Position numbers and translations under genes: made by a program
Part shown: in pieces, positions 1 through 13,661 of the stretch
Layout: the number at the start of each line of letters is the position of its first letter
Position numbering within the stretch: position 1 is the first letter of the stretch
Notes under the pieces: generated by a model
What the model was told of the DNA's origin: nothing
Database searches by the model: none
The model's input: the letters and a program-made list of their open reading frames with translations, nothing else
Assembly (NCBI GenBank): GCA_963082715.1
Contig: OY720463.1
Span: 42,164,880-42,228,879 of the forward strand
Direction: 5' to 3'
From: Harpalus rubripes
Taxonomy: Eukaryota > Arthropoda > Insecta > Coleoptera > Carabidae
DNA: 64,000 nt

Positions 1-3000
1 ACACGCATACACAGACACACACGCATACACAGACACACACGCAGACACAGACACACACGCAGACACAGACACACACGCAGACACAAACACACACGCAGAC
101 ACACACACACGCATACACAGACACACACGCAGACACAGACACACACGCAGACACAGACACACACGCATACACAGACACACACGCATACACAGACACACAC
201 GCAGACACAGACACACACGCAGACACAGACACACGCAGACACAGACACACACGCAGACACAGACACACACACATACACAGACACACACGCAGACACAGAT
301 ACACACGCATACACAGACACACACGCAGACACAGACACACACGCATACACAGACACACACGCAGACACAGACACACACGCAAACACAGACACACACGCAT
401 ACACAGACACACACGCATACACAGACACACACGCAGACACAGACACACACGCAGACACAGACACACACGCATACACAGACACACACGCATACACAGACAC
501 ACACGCAGACACAGACACACACGCAGACACAGACACACACGCAGACACAGACACACACGCAGACACAGACACACACGCATACACAGACACACACGCATAC
601 ACAGACACACACGCAGACACAGACACACACGCAGACACAGACACACACGCATACACAGACACACACGCAGACACAGATACACACGCATACACAGACACAC
701 ACGCATACACAGACACACACGCAGACACAGACACACACGCAGACACAGACACACACGCAGACACAGACACACACGCAGACACAGACACACACGCATACAC
801 ACACACACGCAGACACAGACACACACGCAGACACAGACACACACGCATACACAGACACAGACACACACGCAGACACAGACACACACGCATACACAGACAC
901 ACACGCAGACACAGATACACACGCAGACACAGATACACACGCATACACAGACACACACGCATACACAGACACACACGCAGACACAGACACACACGCAGAC
1001 ACAGACACACACGCATACACAGACACACACGCAGACACAGACACACACGCAGACACAGACACACACGCAGACACAGACACACACGCAGACACAGACACAC
1101 ACGCAGACACAGACACACACGCAGACACAGACACACACGCAGACACAGACACACACGCATACACAGACACACACGCATACACAGACACACACGCAGACAC
1201 AGACACACACGCATACACAGACACACACGCAGACACAGACACACACGCAGACACAGACACACACGCATTCACAGACACACACGCATACACAGACACACAC
1301 GCATACACAGACACACACGCAGACACAGACACACACGCAGACACAGACACACACGCAGACACAGACACACACGCATTCACAGACACACACGCATTCACAG
1401 ACACACACGCATACACAGACACACACGCAGACACAGACACACACGCATACACAGACACACACGCAGACACAGACACACACGCAGACACAGACACACACGC
1501 AGACACAGAAACACACGCAGACACAGACACACACGCATACACAGACACACACGCAGACACAGACACACACGCAGACACAGACACACACGCAGACACAGAC
1601 ACACACGCAGACACAGAAACACACGCAGACACAGACACACACGCATACACAGACACACACGCAGACACAGACACACACGCAGACACAGACACACACGCAG
1701 ACACAGACACACACGCAGACACAGAAACACACGCAGACACAGACACACACGCATACACAGACACACACGCAGACACAGACACACACGCAGACACAGACAC
1801 ACACGCATTCACAGACACACACGCATACACAGACACACACGCAGACACAGACACACACGCAGACACAGACACACACGCAGACACGGACACACACGCAGAT
1901 ACTGACACACGCGCAGACACAGACACACACACGCAGACCGAGACACACACGCATACACAGACACACACGCATTCACAGACACACACGCATACACAGACAC
2001 ACTCAGACACAGACACACACGCATACACAGACACACACGCATACACAGACACACACGCATACACAGACACACACGCATACACAGACACACACGCATACAC
2101 AGACACACACGCAGACACAGACACACACGCATACACAGACACACACGCAGACACAGACACACACGCAGACACAGACACACACGCAGACACAGACACACAC
2201 GCAGACACGGACACACGCGCAGACACAGGCACACACACGCAGACCGAGACACACACGCATACACAGACACACACGCATTCACAGACACACACGCATACAC
2301 AGACACACTCAGACACAGACACACACGCAGACACAGACACACACGCATACACAGACACACACGCAGACACAGACACACACGCATTCACAGACACACACGC
2401 ATACACAGACACACACGCAGACACAGACACACACGCAGACACAGACACACACGCAGACACAGACACACACTCATACACAGACACACACGCAGACACAGAC
2501 ACACACGCAGACACAGACACACACGCATTCACAGACACACACGCATACACAGACACACACGCAGACATAGACACACACGCAGACACAGACACACACGCAG
2601 ACACAGACACACACGCAGACACAGACACACACGCAGACACAGACACACACGCAGACACAGACACACACGCAGACACGGACACACACGCAGATACAGACAC
2701 ACGCGCAGACACAGACACACGCGCATACACAGACACACACGCATACACAGACACACACGCATACACAGACACACACGCAGACACAGACACACACGCAGAC
2801 ACGGACACACACGCATACACAGACTCACACGCATACACAGACACACACGCAGACACAGACACACACGCATACACAGACACACACGCAGACACAGACACAC
2901 ACGCAGACACAGACACACACGCAGACACAGACACAGACACACACGCAGACACAGACACACACGCATACACAGACACACACGCAGACACAGATACACACGC

Positions 3001-6000
3001 AGACACAGACACACACGCATACACAGACACACACGCATACACAGACACACACGCAGACACAGACACACACGCATACACAGACACACACGCATACACAGAC
3101 ACACACGCAGACACAGATACACACGCATACACAGACACACACGCATACACAGACACACACGCAGACACAGACACACGCGCAGACACAGACACACACGCAG
3201 ACACAGACACACACGCATACACAGACACACACGCATACACAGACACACACGCATACACAGACACACACGCAGACACAGACACACACGCATACACAGACAC
3301 ACACGCATACACAGACACACACGCAGACACAGACACACACGCAGACACAGACACACACGCATACACAGACACACACGCATACACAGACACACACGCAGAC
3401 ACAGACACACACGCAGACACAGACACACACGCATACACAGACACACACGCATACACAGACACACACGCAGACACAGACACACACGCATACACAGACACAC
3501 ACGCAGACACAGACACACACGCATACACAGACACACACGCAGACACAGACACACACGCATACACAGACACACACGCAGACACAGACACACACGCATACAC
3601 AGACACACACGCAGACACAGACACACACGCATACACAGACACACACGCAGACACAGACACACACGCATACACAGACACACACGCATACACAGACACACAC
3701 GCAGACACAGACACACACGCAGACACAGACACACACGCAGACACAGACACACACGCATACACAGACACACACGCAGACACAGACACACACGCAGACACAG
3801 ACACACACGCAGACACAGACACACACGCATACACAGACACACACGCAGACACAGACACACACGCATACACAGACACACACGCAGACACAGACACACACGC
3901 ATACACAGACACACACGCAGACACAGACACACACGCAGACACAGACACACACGCATACACAGACACACACGCATACACAGACACACACGCAGACACAGAC
4001 ACACACGCAGACACAGACACACACGCATACACAGACACACACGCAGACACAGACACACACGCATACACAGACACACACGCATACACAGACACACACGCAT
4101 ACACAGACACACACGCAGACACAGACACACACGCAGACACAGACACACACGCAGACACAGACACACACGCATACACAGACACACACGCAGACACAGACAC
4201 ACACGCAGACACAGACACACACGCATACACAGACACACACGCAGACACAGACACACACGCAGACACAGACACACACGCAGACACAGACACACACGCATAC
4301 ACAGACACACACGCATACACAGACACACACGCAGACACAGATACACACGCATACACAGACACACACGCATACACAGACACACACGCATACACAGACACAC
4401 ACGCATACACAGACACACACGCAGACACAGACACACACGCATACACAGACACACACGCATACACAGACACACACGCAGACACAGACACACACGCAGACAC
4501 AGACACACACGCATACACAGACACACACGCAGACACAGATACACACGCATACACAGACACACACGCATACACAGACACACATGCAGACACAGACACACGC
4601 GCAGACACAGACACACGCGCATACACAGACACACACGCAGACACAGACACACACGCAGACACAGACACACACGCAGACACGGACACACACGCAGACACAG
4701 ACACACACGCAGACACGGACACACACGCAGATACAGACACACACGCAGACACAGACACACACGCATACACAGACACACACGCAGACACAGACACACACGC
4801 AGACACAGACACACACGCAGACACAGACACACACGCAGACACAGACACACACGCATACACAGACACACACGCATACACAGACACACACGCAGACACAGAC
4901 ACACACGCAGACACAGACACACACGCAGACACAAACACACACGCAGACACACACACACGCATACACAGACACACACGCAGACACAGACACACACGCAGAC
5001 ACAGACACACACGCATACACAGACACACACGCATACACAGACACACACGCAGACACAGACACACACGCAGACACAGACACACACGCAGACACAGACACAC
5101 ACGCAGACACAGACACACACACATACACAGACACACACGCAGACACAGATACACACGCATACACAGACACACACGCAGACACAGACACACACGCATACAC
5201 AGACACACACGCAGACACAAGACACACACGCAAACACAGACACACACGCATACACAGACACACACGCATACACAGACACACACGCAGACACAGACACACA
5301 CGCAGACACAGACACACACGCATACACAGACACACACGCATACACAGACACACACGCAGACACAGACACACACGCAGACACAGACACACACGCAGACACA
5401 GACACACACGCAGACACAGACACACACGCATACACAGACACACACGCATACACAGACACACACGCAGACACAGACACACACGCAGACACAGACACACACG
5501 CATACACAGACACACACGCAGACACAGATACACACGCATACACAGACACACACGCATACACAGACACACACGCAGACACAGACACACACGCAGACACAGA
5601 CACACACGCAGACACAGACACACACGCAGACACAGACACACACGCATACACAGACACACACGCAGACACAGACACACACGCAGACACAGACACACACGCA
5701 TACACAGACACAGACACACACGCAGACACAGACACACACGCATACACAGACACACACGCAGACACAGATACACACGCAGACACAGATACACACGCATACA
5801 CAGACACACACGCATACACAGACACACACGCAGACACAGACACACACGCAGACACAGACACACACGCATACACAGACACACACGCAGACACAGACACACA
5901 CGCAGACACAGACACACACGCAGACACAGACACACACGCAGACACAGACACACACGCAGACACAGACACACACGCAGACACAGACACACACGCAGACACA

Positions 6001-9000
6001 GACACACACGCATACACAGACACACACGCATACACAGACACACACGCAGACACAGACACACACGCATACACAGACACACACGCAGACACAGACACACACG
6101 CAGACACAGACACACACGCATTCACAGACACACACGCATACACAGACACACACGCATACACAGACACACACGCAGACACAGACACACACGCAGACACAGA
6201 CACACACGCAGACACAGACACACACGCATTCACAGACACACACGCATTCACAGACACACACGCATACACAGACACACACGCAGACACAGACACACACGCA
6301 TACACAGACACACACGCAGACACAGACACACACGCAGACACAGACACACACGCAGACACAGAAACACACGCAGACACAGACACACACGCATACACAGACA
6401 CACACGCAGACACAGACACACACGCAGACACAGACACACACGCAGACACAGACACACACGCAGACACAGAAACACACGCAGACACAGACACACACGCATA
6501 CACAGACACACACGCAGACACAGACACACACGCAGACACAGACACACACGCAGACACAGACACACACGCAGACACAGAAACACACGCAGACACAGACACA
6601 CACGCATACACAGACACACACGCAGACACAGACACACACGCAGACACAGACACACACGCATTCACAGACACACACGCATACACAGACACACACGCAGACA
6701 CAGACACACACGCAGACACAGACACACACGCAGACACGGACACACACGCAGATACTGACACACGCGCAGACACAGACACACACACGCAGACCGAGACACA
6801 CACGCATACACAGACACACACGCATTCACAGACACACACGCATACACAGACACACTCAGACACAGACACACACGCATACACAGACACACACGCATACACA
6901 GACACACACGCATACACAGACACACACGCATACACAGACACACACGCATACACAGACACACACGCAGACACAGACACACACGCATACACAGACACACACG
7001 CAGACACAGACACACACGCAGACACAGACACACACGCAGACACAGACACACACGCAGACACGGACACACGCGCAGACACAGGCACAACACGCAGACCGAG
7101 ACACACACGCATACACAGACACACACGCATTCACAGACACACACGCATACACAGACACACTCAGACACAGACACACACGCAGACACAGACACACACGCAT
7201 ACACAGACACACACGCAGACACAGACACACACGCATTCACAGACACACACGCATACACAGACACACACGCAGACACAGACACACACGCAGACACAGACAC
7301 ACACGCAGACACAGACACACACTCATACACAGACACACACGCAGACACAGACACACACGCAGACACAGACACACACGCATTCACAGACACACACGCATAC
7401 ACAGACACACACGCAGACACAGACACACACGCAGACACAGACACACACGCAGACACAGACACACACGCAGACACAGACACACACGCAGACACAGACACAC
7501 ACGCAGACACAGACACACACGCAGACACGGACACACACGCAGATACAGACACACGCGCAGACACAGACACACGCGCATACACAGACACACACGCATACAC
7601 AGACACACACGCATACACAGACACACACGCAGACACAGACACACACGCAGACACGGACACACACGCATACACAGACTCACACGCATACACAGACACACAC
7701 GCAGACACAGACACACACGCATACACAGACACACACGCAGACACAGACACACACGCAGACACAGACACACACGCAGACACAGACACACACGCAGATACAG
7801 ACACACGCGCAGACACAGACACACGCGCATACACAGACACACACGCATACACAGACACACACGCATACACAGACACACACGCATACACAGACACACACGC
7901 AGACACAGACACACACGCATACACAGACACACACGCAGACACAGACACACACGCAGACACGGACACACACGCAGATACAGACACACGCGCAGACACAGAC
8001 ACACGCGCATACACAGACACACACGCATACACAGACACACACGCATACACAGACACACACGCAGACACAGACACACACGCAGACACAGACACACACGCAG
8101 ACACAGACACACACGCAGATACAGACACACGCGCAGACACAGACACACGCGCATACACAGACACACACGCATACACAGACACACACGCAGACACGGACAC
8201 ACGCGCATACACAGACACACACGCATACACAGACACACACGCATACACAGACACACACGCAGACACAGACACACACGCAGACACGGACACACACGCAGAT
8301 ACAGACACACGCGCAGACACAGACACACGCGCATACACAGACACACACGCATACACAGACACACACGCATACACAGACACACACGCAGACACAGACACAC
8401 ACGCAGACACAGACACACACGCATTCACAGACACACACGCATACACAGACACACACGCAGACACAGACACACACGCAGACACAGACACACACGCAGACAC
8501 AGACACACACGTAGACACAGACACACACGCAGACACAGACACACACGCAGACACAGACACACACGCAGACACGGACACACACGCAGATACAGACACACGC
8601 GCAGACACAGACACACGCGCATACACAGACACACACGCATTCACAGACACACACGCAGACACAGACACACACGCAGACACAGACACACACGCATACACAG
8701 ACACACACGCATACACAGACACACACGCAGACACAGACACACACGCAGACACGGACACACACGCAGATACAGACACACGCGCAGACACAGACACACGCGC
8801 ATACACAGACACACACGCATACACAGACACACACGCATACACAGACACACACGCATACACAGACACACACGCAGACACAGACACACACGCATACACAGAC
8901 ACACACGCAGACACAGACACACACGCAGACACAGACACACACGCAGACACAGACACACACGCAGACACGGACACACGCGCAGACACAGGCACACACACGC

Positions 9001-10693
9001 AGACCGAGACACACACGCATACACAACACACACGCATTCACAGACACACACGCATACACAGACACACTCAGACACAGACACACACGCAGACACAGACACA
9101 CACGCATACACAGACACACACGCAGACACAGACACACACGCATTCACAGACACACACGCATACACAGACACACACGCAGACACAGACACACACGCAGACA
9201 CAGACACACACGCAGACACAGACACACACGCATACACAGACACACACGCAGACACAGACACACACGCAGACACAGACACACACGCATTCACAGACACACA
9301 CGCATACACAGACACACACGCAGACACAGACACACACGCAGACACAGACACACACGCAGACACAGACACACACGCAGACACAGACACACACGCAGACACA
9401 GACACACACGCAGACACAGACACACACGCAGACACGGACACACACGCAGATACTGACACACGCGCAGACACAGACACACGCAGACACAGACACACACGCA
9501 TACACAGACACACACGCATACACAGACACACACGCAGACACAGACACACACGCATTCACAGACACACACGCATACACAGACACACACGCAGACACAGACA
9601 CACACGCAGACACAGACACACACGCAGACACAGACACACACGCAGACACAGACACACACGCAGACACAGACACACACGCAGACACGGACACACACGCAGA
9701 TACTGACACACGCGCAGACACAGACACACGCAGACACAGACACACACGCAGACACAGACACACACGCAGACACAGACACACACGCAGACACAGACACACA
9801 CGCAGACACAGACACACACGCAGACACAGACACACACGCAGACACAGACACACACGCAGACACAGACACACACGCAGACACAGACACACACGCAGACACA
9901 GACACACACGCAGACACAGACACACACGCATACACAGACACACACGCAGACACAGACACACACGCAGACACACACGCAGACACGGACACACACGCAGATA
10001 CAGACACACGCGCAGACACAGACACACGCGCATACACAGACACACACGCATACACAGACACACACGCATACACAGACACACACGCATACACAGACACACA
10101 CGCAGACACAGACACACACGCAGACACAGACACACACGCAGACACAGACACACACGCAGACACAGACACACACGCAGACACGGACACACACGCAGATACT
10201 GACACACGCGCAGACACAGACACACGCAGACACAGACACACACGCATACACAGACACACACGCATACACAGACACACACGCAGACACAGACACACACGCA
10301 GACACACACGCAGACACGGACACACACGCAGATACAGACACACGCGCAGACACAGACACACGCGCATACACAGACACACACGCATACACAGACACACACG
10401 CATACACAGACACACACGCATACACAGACACACACGCAGACACAGACACACACGCATACACAGACACACACGCATACACAGACATACACGCAGACACAGG
10501 CACGCACGCAGACACGGACACACACGCAGATACAGACACACGCGCAGACACAGACACACGCGCAGGCACAGGCACACGCAGACACACACACACACATACA
10601 CACATACACACACACACACACACACACATACACACGCACACACACACACGCACGCACACACACACACACACACACACGCACATACACACACAC
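1..10693. repeat. 10.7-kb minisatellite, 18-bp unit, AC-rich on the + strand
   Basis: A continuous tandem array with an 18-bp period. The common unit reads ACACACGCAGACACAGAC. A second common unit has T in place of G (GCATAC for GCAGAC), and rarer ones have GCATTC, GCAAAC or CACGCGCAG. The + strand is almost free of thymine outside the variant positions. Because 18 is a multiple of 3, several frames stay open for hundreds of codons; these are repeat translations and not genes. The array touches the left edge of the window, so its full length is unknown. The last 130 bp or so decay to plain (CA)n with CATACA interruptions. Array length in an assembly of this sort of DNA is only approximate. 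Confidence 0.97.
4849..7785 (+). repeat. Second copy of a ~2.9-kb block of the minisatellite (first copy 1-2930)
   Basis: The order of variant units from about 1 to 2930 recurs from about 4849 to 7785 at an offset that drifts from 4848 to 4853 through a few 1-2 base indels. Shared rare markers include CAAACAC followed by CACACACACG (81 and 4929), ACATACACAG (271 and 5121), a run of GAAACACAC variants (about 1508 and 6361), GATACTGACACACGCG (1897 and 6751) and ACTCATACACAG (2470 and 7322). A 1-base insertion near 5220 and a deletion near 7085 distinguish the copies. This is either a recent large tandem duplication within the array or an assembly duplication. Confidence 0.85.
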
Positions 10694-10830
10694 ACGACAT
10701 CGTCGTAAAAATAGTAAAAACGTGTTGTGGGGACCCTAATTCGTGCTTATTTACTGAAAACTCACCATCGAATTTTTGGACTGATAGCATTACCTCCCTT
10801 ACCTACGGTATGACGGAAGGTAAAAATATG
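10694..10830 (-). mobile_element. Terminal part of a dispersed repeat that carries the minisatellite
   Basis: Immediately right of the array lies a non-repetitive stretch that is closely matched at 27150-27262, right of the second AC-rich array: ATCGT, then AAAAATAGTAAAAACGTG, TTGTGGGGAC, TTATTTACT, CACCA, TTTTTGG, ATTACCTCCCTTA, CGGTATGACGGA. Read on the minus strand it corresponds to the start of the dispersed family at 23606, 29986 and 33402, which begins with a short hairpin (ACCTCCC...GGGAGGT) and reaches a short TG run about 110-130 bases later. The hairpin terminus and lack of coding suggest a non-autonomous Helentron/Helitron-like element; that class assignment is inference. Confidence 0.6.
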
Positions 10831-10882
10831 AATAAAAGAAACCAAAAAGAAAGATTCCTATGTTCGGTGTATGAACATTAAA

Positions 10883-10890
10883 TATATAAG
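10883..10890 (+). promoter_or_regulatory. Candidate TATA box
   Basis: TATATAAG lies 280 bp upstream of the NB-ARC/ankyrin start codon and touches the left arm of the palindrome that begins at 10888. If used, transcription would start around 10915 and the leader would run through the palindrome. No transcript evidence is available here. Confidence 0.35.
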
Positions 10891-11105
10891 GCCGTCGCGC
10901 ACTGAGCGACCAAAGCGAAGCGTGGCGGAGAGAAGTTTTTGCATTCAATGTATTATTATGCGTATACGCGAACTTTGGAGCAACGAAGAGCAGAACAACG
11001 AAGCGGCTATAACTGTACACATAAGAGTATACTGAATGAAAAAACTTTTCTTCACCGAGTTTCGCCTCGCCACTCTTCGCGTCGTTCAAGTGTGCAACGG
11101 CCTTT
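10888..11105. repeat. 218-bp imperfect palindrome upstream of the NB-ARC/ankyrin gene
   Basis: The left arm starts AAGGCCGTCGCGCACT and the right arm ends AGTGTGCAACGGCCTT, its near reverse complement. Further in, GCGAAGCGTGGCG pairs with CGCCACTCTTCGC, GTTTTTGCATTCA with TGAATGAAAAAAC, and TATTATG with CATAAGA. A small inner hairpin (GAGCAACGAAGAGC...) sits at the centre. The arms are about 80 bp with several small indels. It resembles in size and layout the palindromes at 17700, 23012, 25525, 55254, 58441 and 62137. Confidence 0.7.
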
Positions 11106-11169
11106 AAAGTCACTTTTATGTGTCAATTGTTACTTATATATTTTATGAAATTTTCAGATCCAAGTAACA

Positions 11170-13362
11170 ATGGCATCTCAACTTAACGTTAGTCAGAGCA
11201 CCTTTGGAGTTGCCAGCGCTGGAGATGTTAATATTGGCGGAAATTTGGTGTTAGGTTCCTCTTCAGAAGAATTATTTGAAAAACTTGACCTACCTCGAGA
11301 GTCCAAAGTATTTAAGGGCAGGAAAAAAGACATAGACAAATTAGGGGCTTTATTTTTCAAAGAAAGGAAGAGAAAGGTTGTCATTTACGGCTTGCCAGGT
11401 TTCGGTAAAACGGAATTGGCTGTACAATTTGCAAAATATTCTAAAGATTCTAACTATATTGACAAAGCCTTCTATATTAATGCTGAAATTTCCGAGAATT
11501 TAAAACGTGTCCATAAAACACTGAAGAATGTTTACGCATATTTTAAAAATAAACGTTGTTTGTTTATTTTCGATAATGGAGTATCAAGATCAAGTATAAG
11601 GCCATATGAACCACCCGGAGAATTTGGAGACTTTTATTTATTGATAACAAGTCATATTGCTGATTGCGATGATGACATATACCAAATGTCACTGAAACCA
11701 TTGAATACAGAAGCATCATTAGATGTTTTTAAAAAAATTTTGGGTGATACATATAATGAAGATGAAAAAGAAATATATACAAAAATGATAACATTTGTAA
11801 GCAATGTTCCACTAGGCCTAATAGTTATAGCAGGACATTTAAGGGTTAAAATGACTGCAAGTACACAAGGATATTTTGACACTAATCACTTTTTGGGAGA
11901 AATTTCAAACATGTTAAATACAAAAATTCATCATTGTCAGAGTTCTTATGAAAACTCGATATATGCAGCAATGCGTGCAGCCCTAGATACGATTTTTGTC
12001 CAAGAATTTGCAGGATCGGAGCAGATCCGAGAACTAAGCAACAAATTACTAGGAATATGCGCATATCTCAATCCAGATCGCATATATCTTAGAGAAATTA
12101 AAGAAATAATGGAATGTTCAGACAAAAATACAGTAGATGAGTGCGTGTATTTGTCGAAAAACTTTTCATTTATTGAATATAATGACGGTGTCATCAAAAT
12201 TCACAGATTGTGTCAGAGAATTTTGAAACTATATTTTGATGACATTAAGAAAGATCATTACAGTGTATGTTTGCGTTGGGTACTCCAAAAAGAATATTGG
12301 CAATGGCTTAATGGCCACAAAGATTCAATTTTGATGGAAGCAGATAACAAGAAAGAAACTGTACTTGAAATATATCAACAGAATGTTTCTGAAAATAATT
12401 ACTTGTATATAGAAAAATTATTGAGACTTCTTGTACAGTATGGTTGCTATGAAAGTTGTAAATTAATTTTCCGTAATATAAGTTTTGAACTTGTGGATAA
12501 TATGAAACTTATTCATGTTGCTATTCAACAGAATCACGCAGATGTGTCAAAGTTGTTTTTAAAGTATGGTGATTTAAACGTACGCGATAGTTATGGCAAA
12601 ACACCACTGCACATAGCATCCTGGAAAGGGAATGTATACAAAGTGCGAATGCTGCTGGAAAAAGGGGCAGATGTGCATGTTCGAGATTGCAATAACAACA
12701 CACCGCTACACGAAGCATCTTGGTATGGGAATATCGACATAGTGCGAATGCTGTTGGAGAAAGGAGCAGACGTGCATCTTCCAGGCAGCGAAGGCAAAAC
12801 ACCACTACACTGTGCATCCAAGATAGGCAATGTAAACGTAGTGCGAATGCTGCTGGATAAAGGAGCAAATGTACATGCTCGAGACAGCAATAACAGCACA
12901 CCATTGCACGAAGCATCTTGGAAAGGGAATCTAGACATAGTGCGAATGCTACTAGAGAAAGGAGCAGATGTGCATCTACTAGACAATGAAGGCAAAACAC
13001 CCCTGCACAAAGCATCCTGGAAAGGGAATGTAGACATAGTGCGAATGCTGTTGAAGAACGGAGCAGATGTGCATGTTCGTGGCAGCGAAGGCTTAACACC
13101 ACTGCACTGGGCATCTTGGAGAGGGGGTGTAGATATAGTGCGAATGCTGCTGCAAAATGGAGCAGATGTGCATGTCCGAGACAGCAAAGGCATAACACCA
13201 CTGCATTGGGCATCCTGGAAAGGAGATGTAGACATAGTGCGAATGTTGCTTGAGAAAGGTGCAGATGTGCATGTTCGAGACAGTAAAGGCAGGTCACCCC
13301 TCAATTGGGCAACCTATTTTGGATACACAGACATAATAAATATATTAAATCAATTAACTTAA
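11170..13362 (+). CDS. NB-ARC/NACHT-type STAND ATPase with C-terminal ankyrin repeats (NLR-like)
   Basis: An intact, intronless 730-codon frame. Residues 1-30 are Gly/Asn/Ser-rich and contain SAGDVNIGGNLVLG. The nucleotide-binding domain follows: P-loop GLPGFGKTEL (74-83), Walker B-like CLFIFDN (130-136), LLITS (157-161), and VPLGL (213-217), which corresponds to the GLPL motif. A winged-helix region around 290-345 ends in IHRLCQ (344-349), the HRLxQ-type signature of the family. From about 445 to the end there are about nine 33-residue ankyrin repeats (TPLHxASxxGxxxIVRMLLxxGADVH). The architecture is that of a cytoplasmic sensor that oligomerises on ligand binding; ligand and output are unknown. 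The start follows a possible 3' splice site (TTTTCAG at 11151-11157), so the leader may be spliced. No standard AATAAA lies close behind the stop. Host immune-like gene versus mobile-element cargo or transferred gene cannot be settled from sequence. Confidence 0.9.
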   Translation: MASQLNVSQSTFGVASAGDVNIGGNLVLGSSSEELFEKLDLPRESKVFKGRKKDIDKLGALFFKERKRKVVIYGLPGFGKTELAVQFAKYSKDSNYIDKAFYINAEISENLKRVHKTLKNVYAYFKNKRCLFIFDNGVSRSSIRPYEPPGEFGDFYLLITSHIADCDDDIYQMSLKPLNTEASLDVFKKILGDTYNEDEKEIYTKMITFVSNVPLGLIVIAGHLRVKMTASTQGYFDTNHFLGEISNMLNTKIHHCQSSYENSIYAAMRAALDTIFVQEFAGSEQIRELSNKLLGICAYLNPDRIYLREIKEIMECSDKNTVDECVYLSKNFSFIEYNDGVIKIHRLCQRILKLYFDDIKKDHYSVCLRWVLQKEYWQWLNGHKDSILMEADNKKETVLEIYQQNVSENNYLYIEKLLRLLVQYGCYESCKLIFRNISFELVDNMKLIHVAIQQNHADVSKLFLKYGDLNVRDSYGKTPLHIASWKGNVYKVRMLLEKGADVHVRDCNNNTPLHEASWYGNIDIVRMLLEKGADVHLPGSEGKTPLHCASKIGNVNVVRMLLDKGANVHARDSNNSTPLHEASWKGNLDIVRMLLEKGADVHLLDNEGKTPLHKASWKGNVDIVRMLLKNGADVHVRGSEGLTPLHWASWRGGVDIVRMLLQNGADVHVRDSKGITPLHWASWKGDVDIVRMLLEKGADVHVRDSKGRSPLNWATYFGYTDIINILNQLT

Positions 13363-13661
13363 ACCACAAGCAACTGGGTCTCGAAGTCTTGGGGCCCGAT
13401 TCTTGAAATTTTTCGCATACGTAAGTGGGAGAGATGCGCATGCGAACTGCATATTGGTATTCTTGAAACGAAATCGTGTGGTCTTAGCGAATATTCCATG
13501 CGCAATTACATCGCATGGGTATGAATAACTTGAAAGTATCATTCGCACACGAAACTATGTCTGTCACAGTTACTTGTGTTTGGTGTATCAGTACTTAGAT
13601 GATATAAATCAAATTATGTTTTTATATAACTACGGGGACGCCAATTATAAATCTAGAATCT
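13363..13661. other. Spacer after the NB-ARC/ankyrin gene, no gene seen
   Basis: Mixed sequence with short purine-rich and CG-containing stretches (GCGCATGCG, CATGCGCAATTACATCGCATG). I see no coding frame, no AATAAA signal and no similarity to the other repeats in the window. Confidence 0.5.

Noticed and set aside
1..10693. Telomeric repeat
   Set aside because: The unit is 18 bp AC-rich and not TTAGG or a relative, and it is continuous with a dispersed repeat on its right side.
1395..10790. Very long open frames on both strands through the minisatellite
   Set aside because: The 18-bp period is a multiple of 3, so frames stay open by construction. The peptides are simple repeats (Cys/Val, Thr/His) with no unique sequence.
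10939..11148. Short frames over the palindrome upstream of the NB-ARC gene
   Set aside because: Both strands are open because the arms mirror each other; no homology or start context.
12521..13304. Long minus-strand frames opposite the ankyrin repeats
   Set aside because: They mirror the 99-bp repeat of the real gene on the other strand and have no domain or start context.
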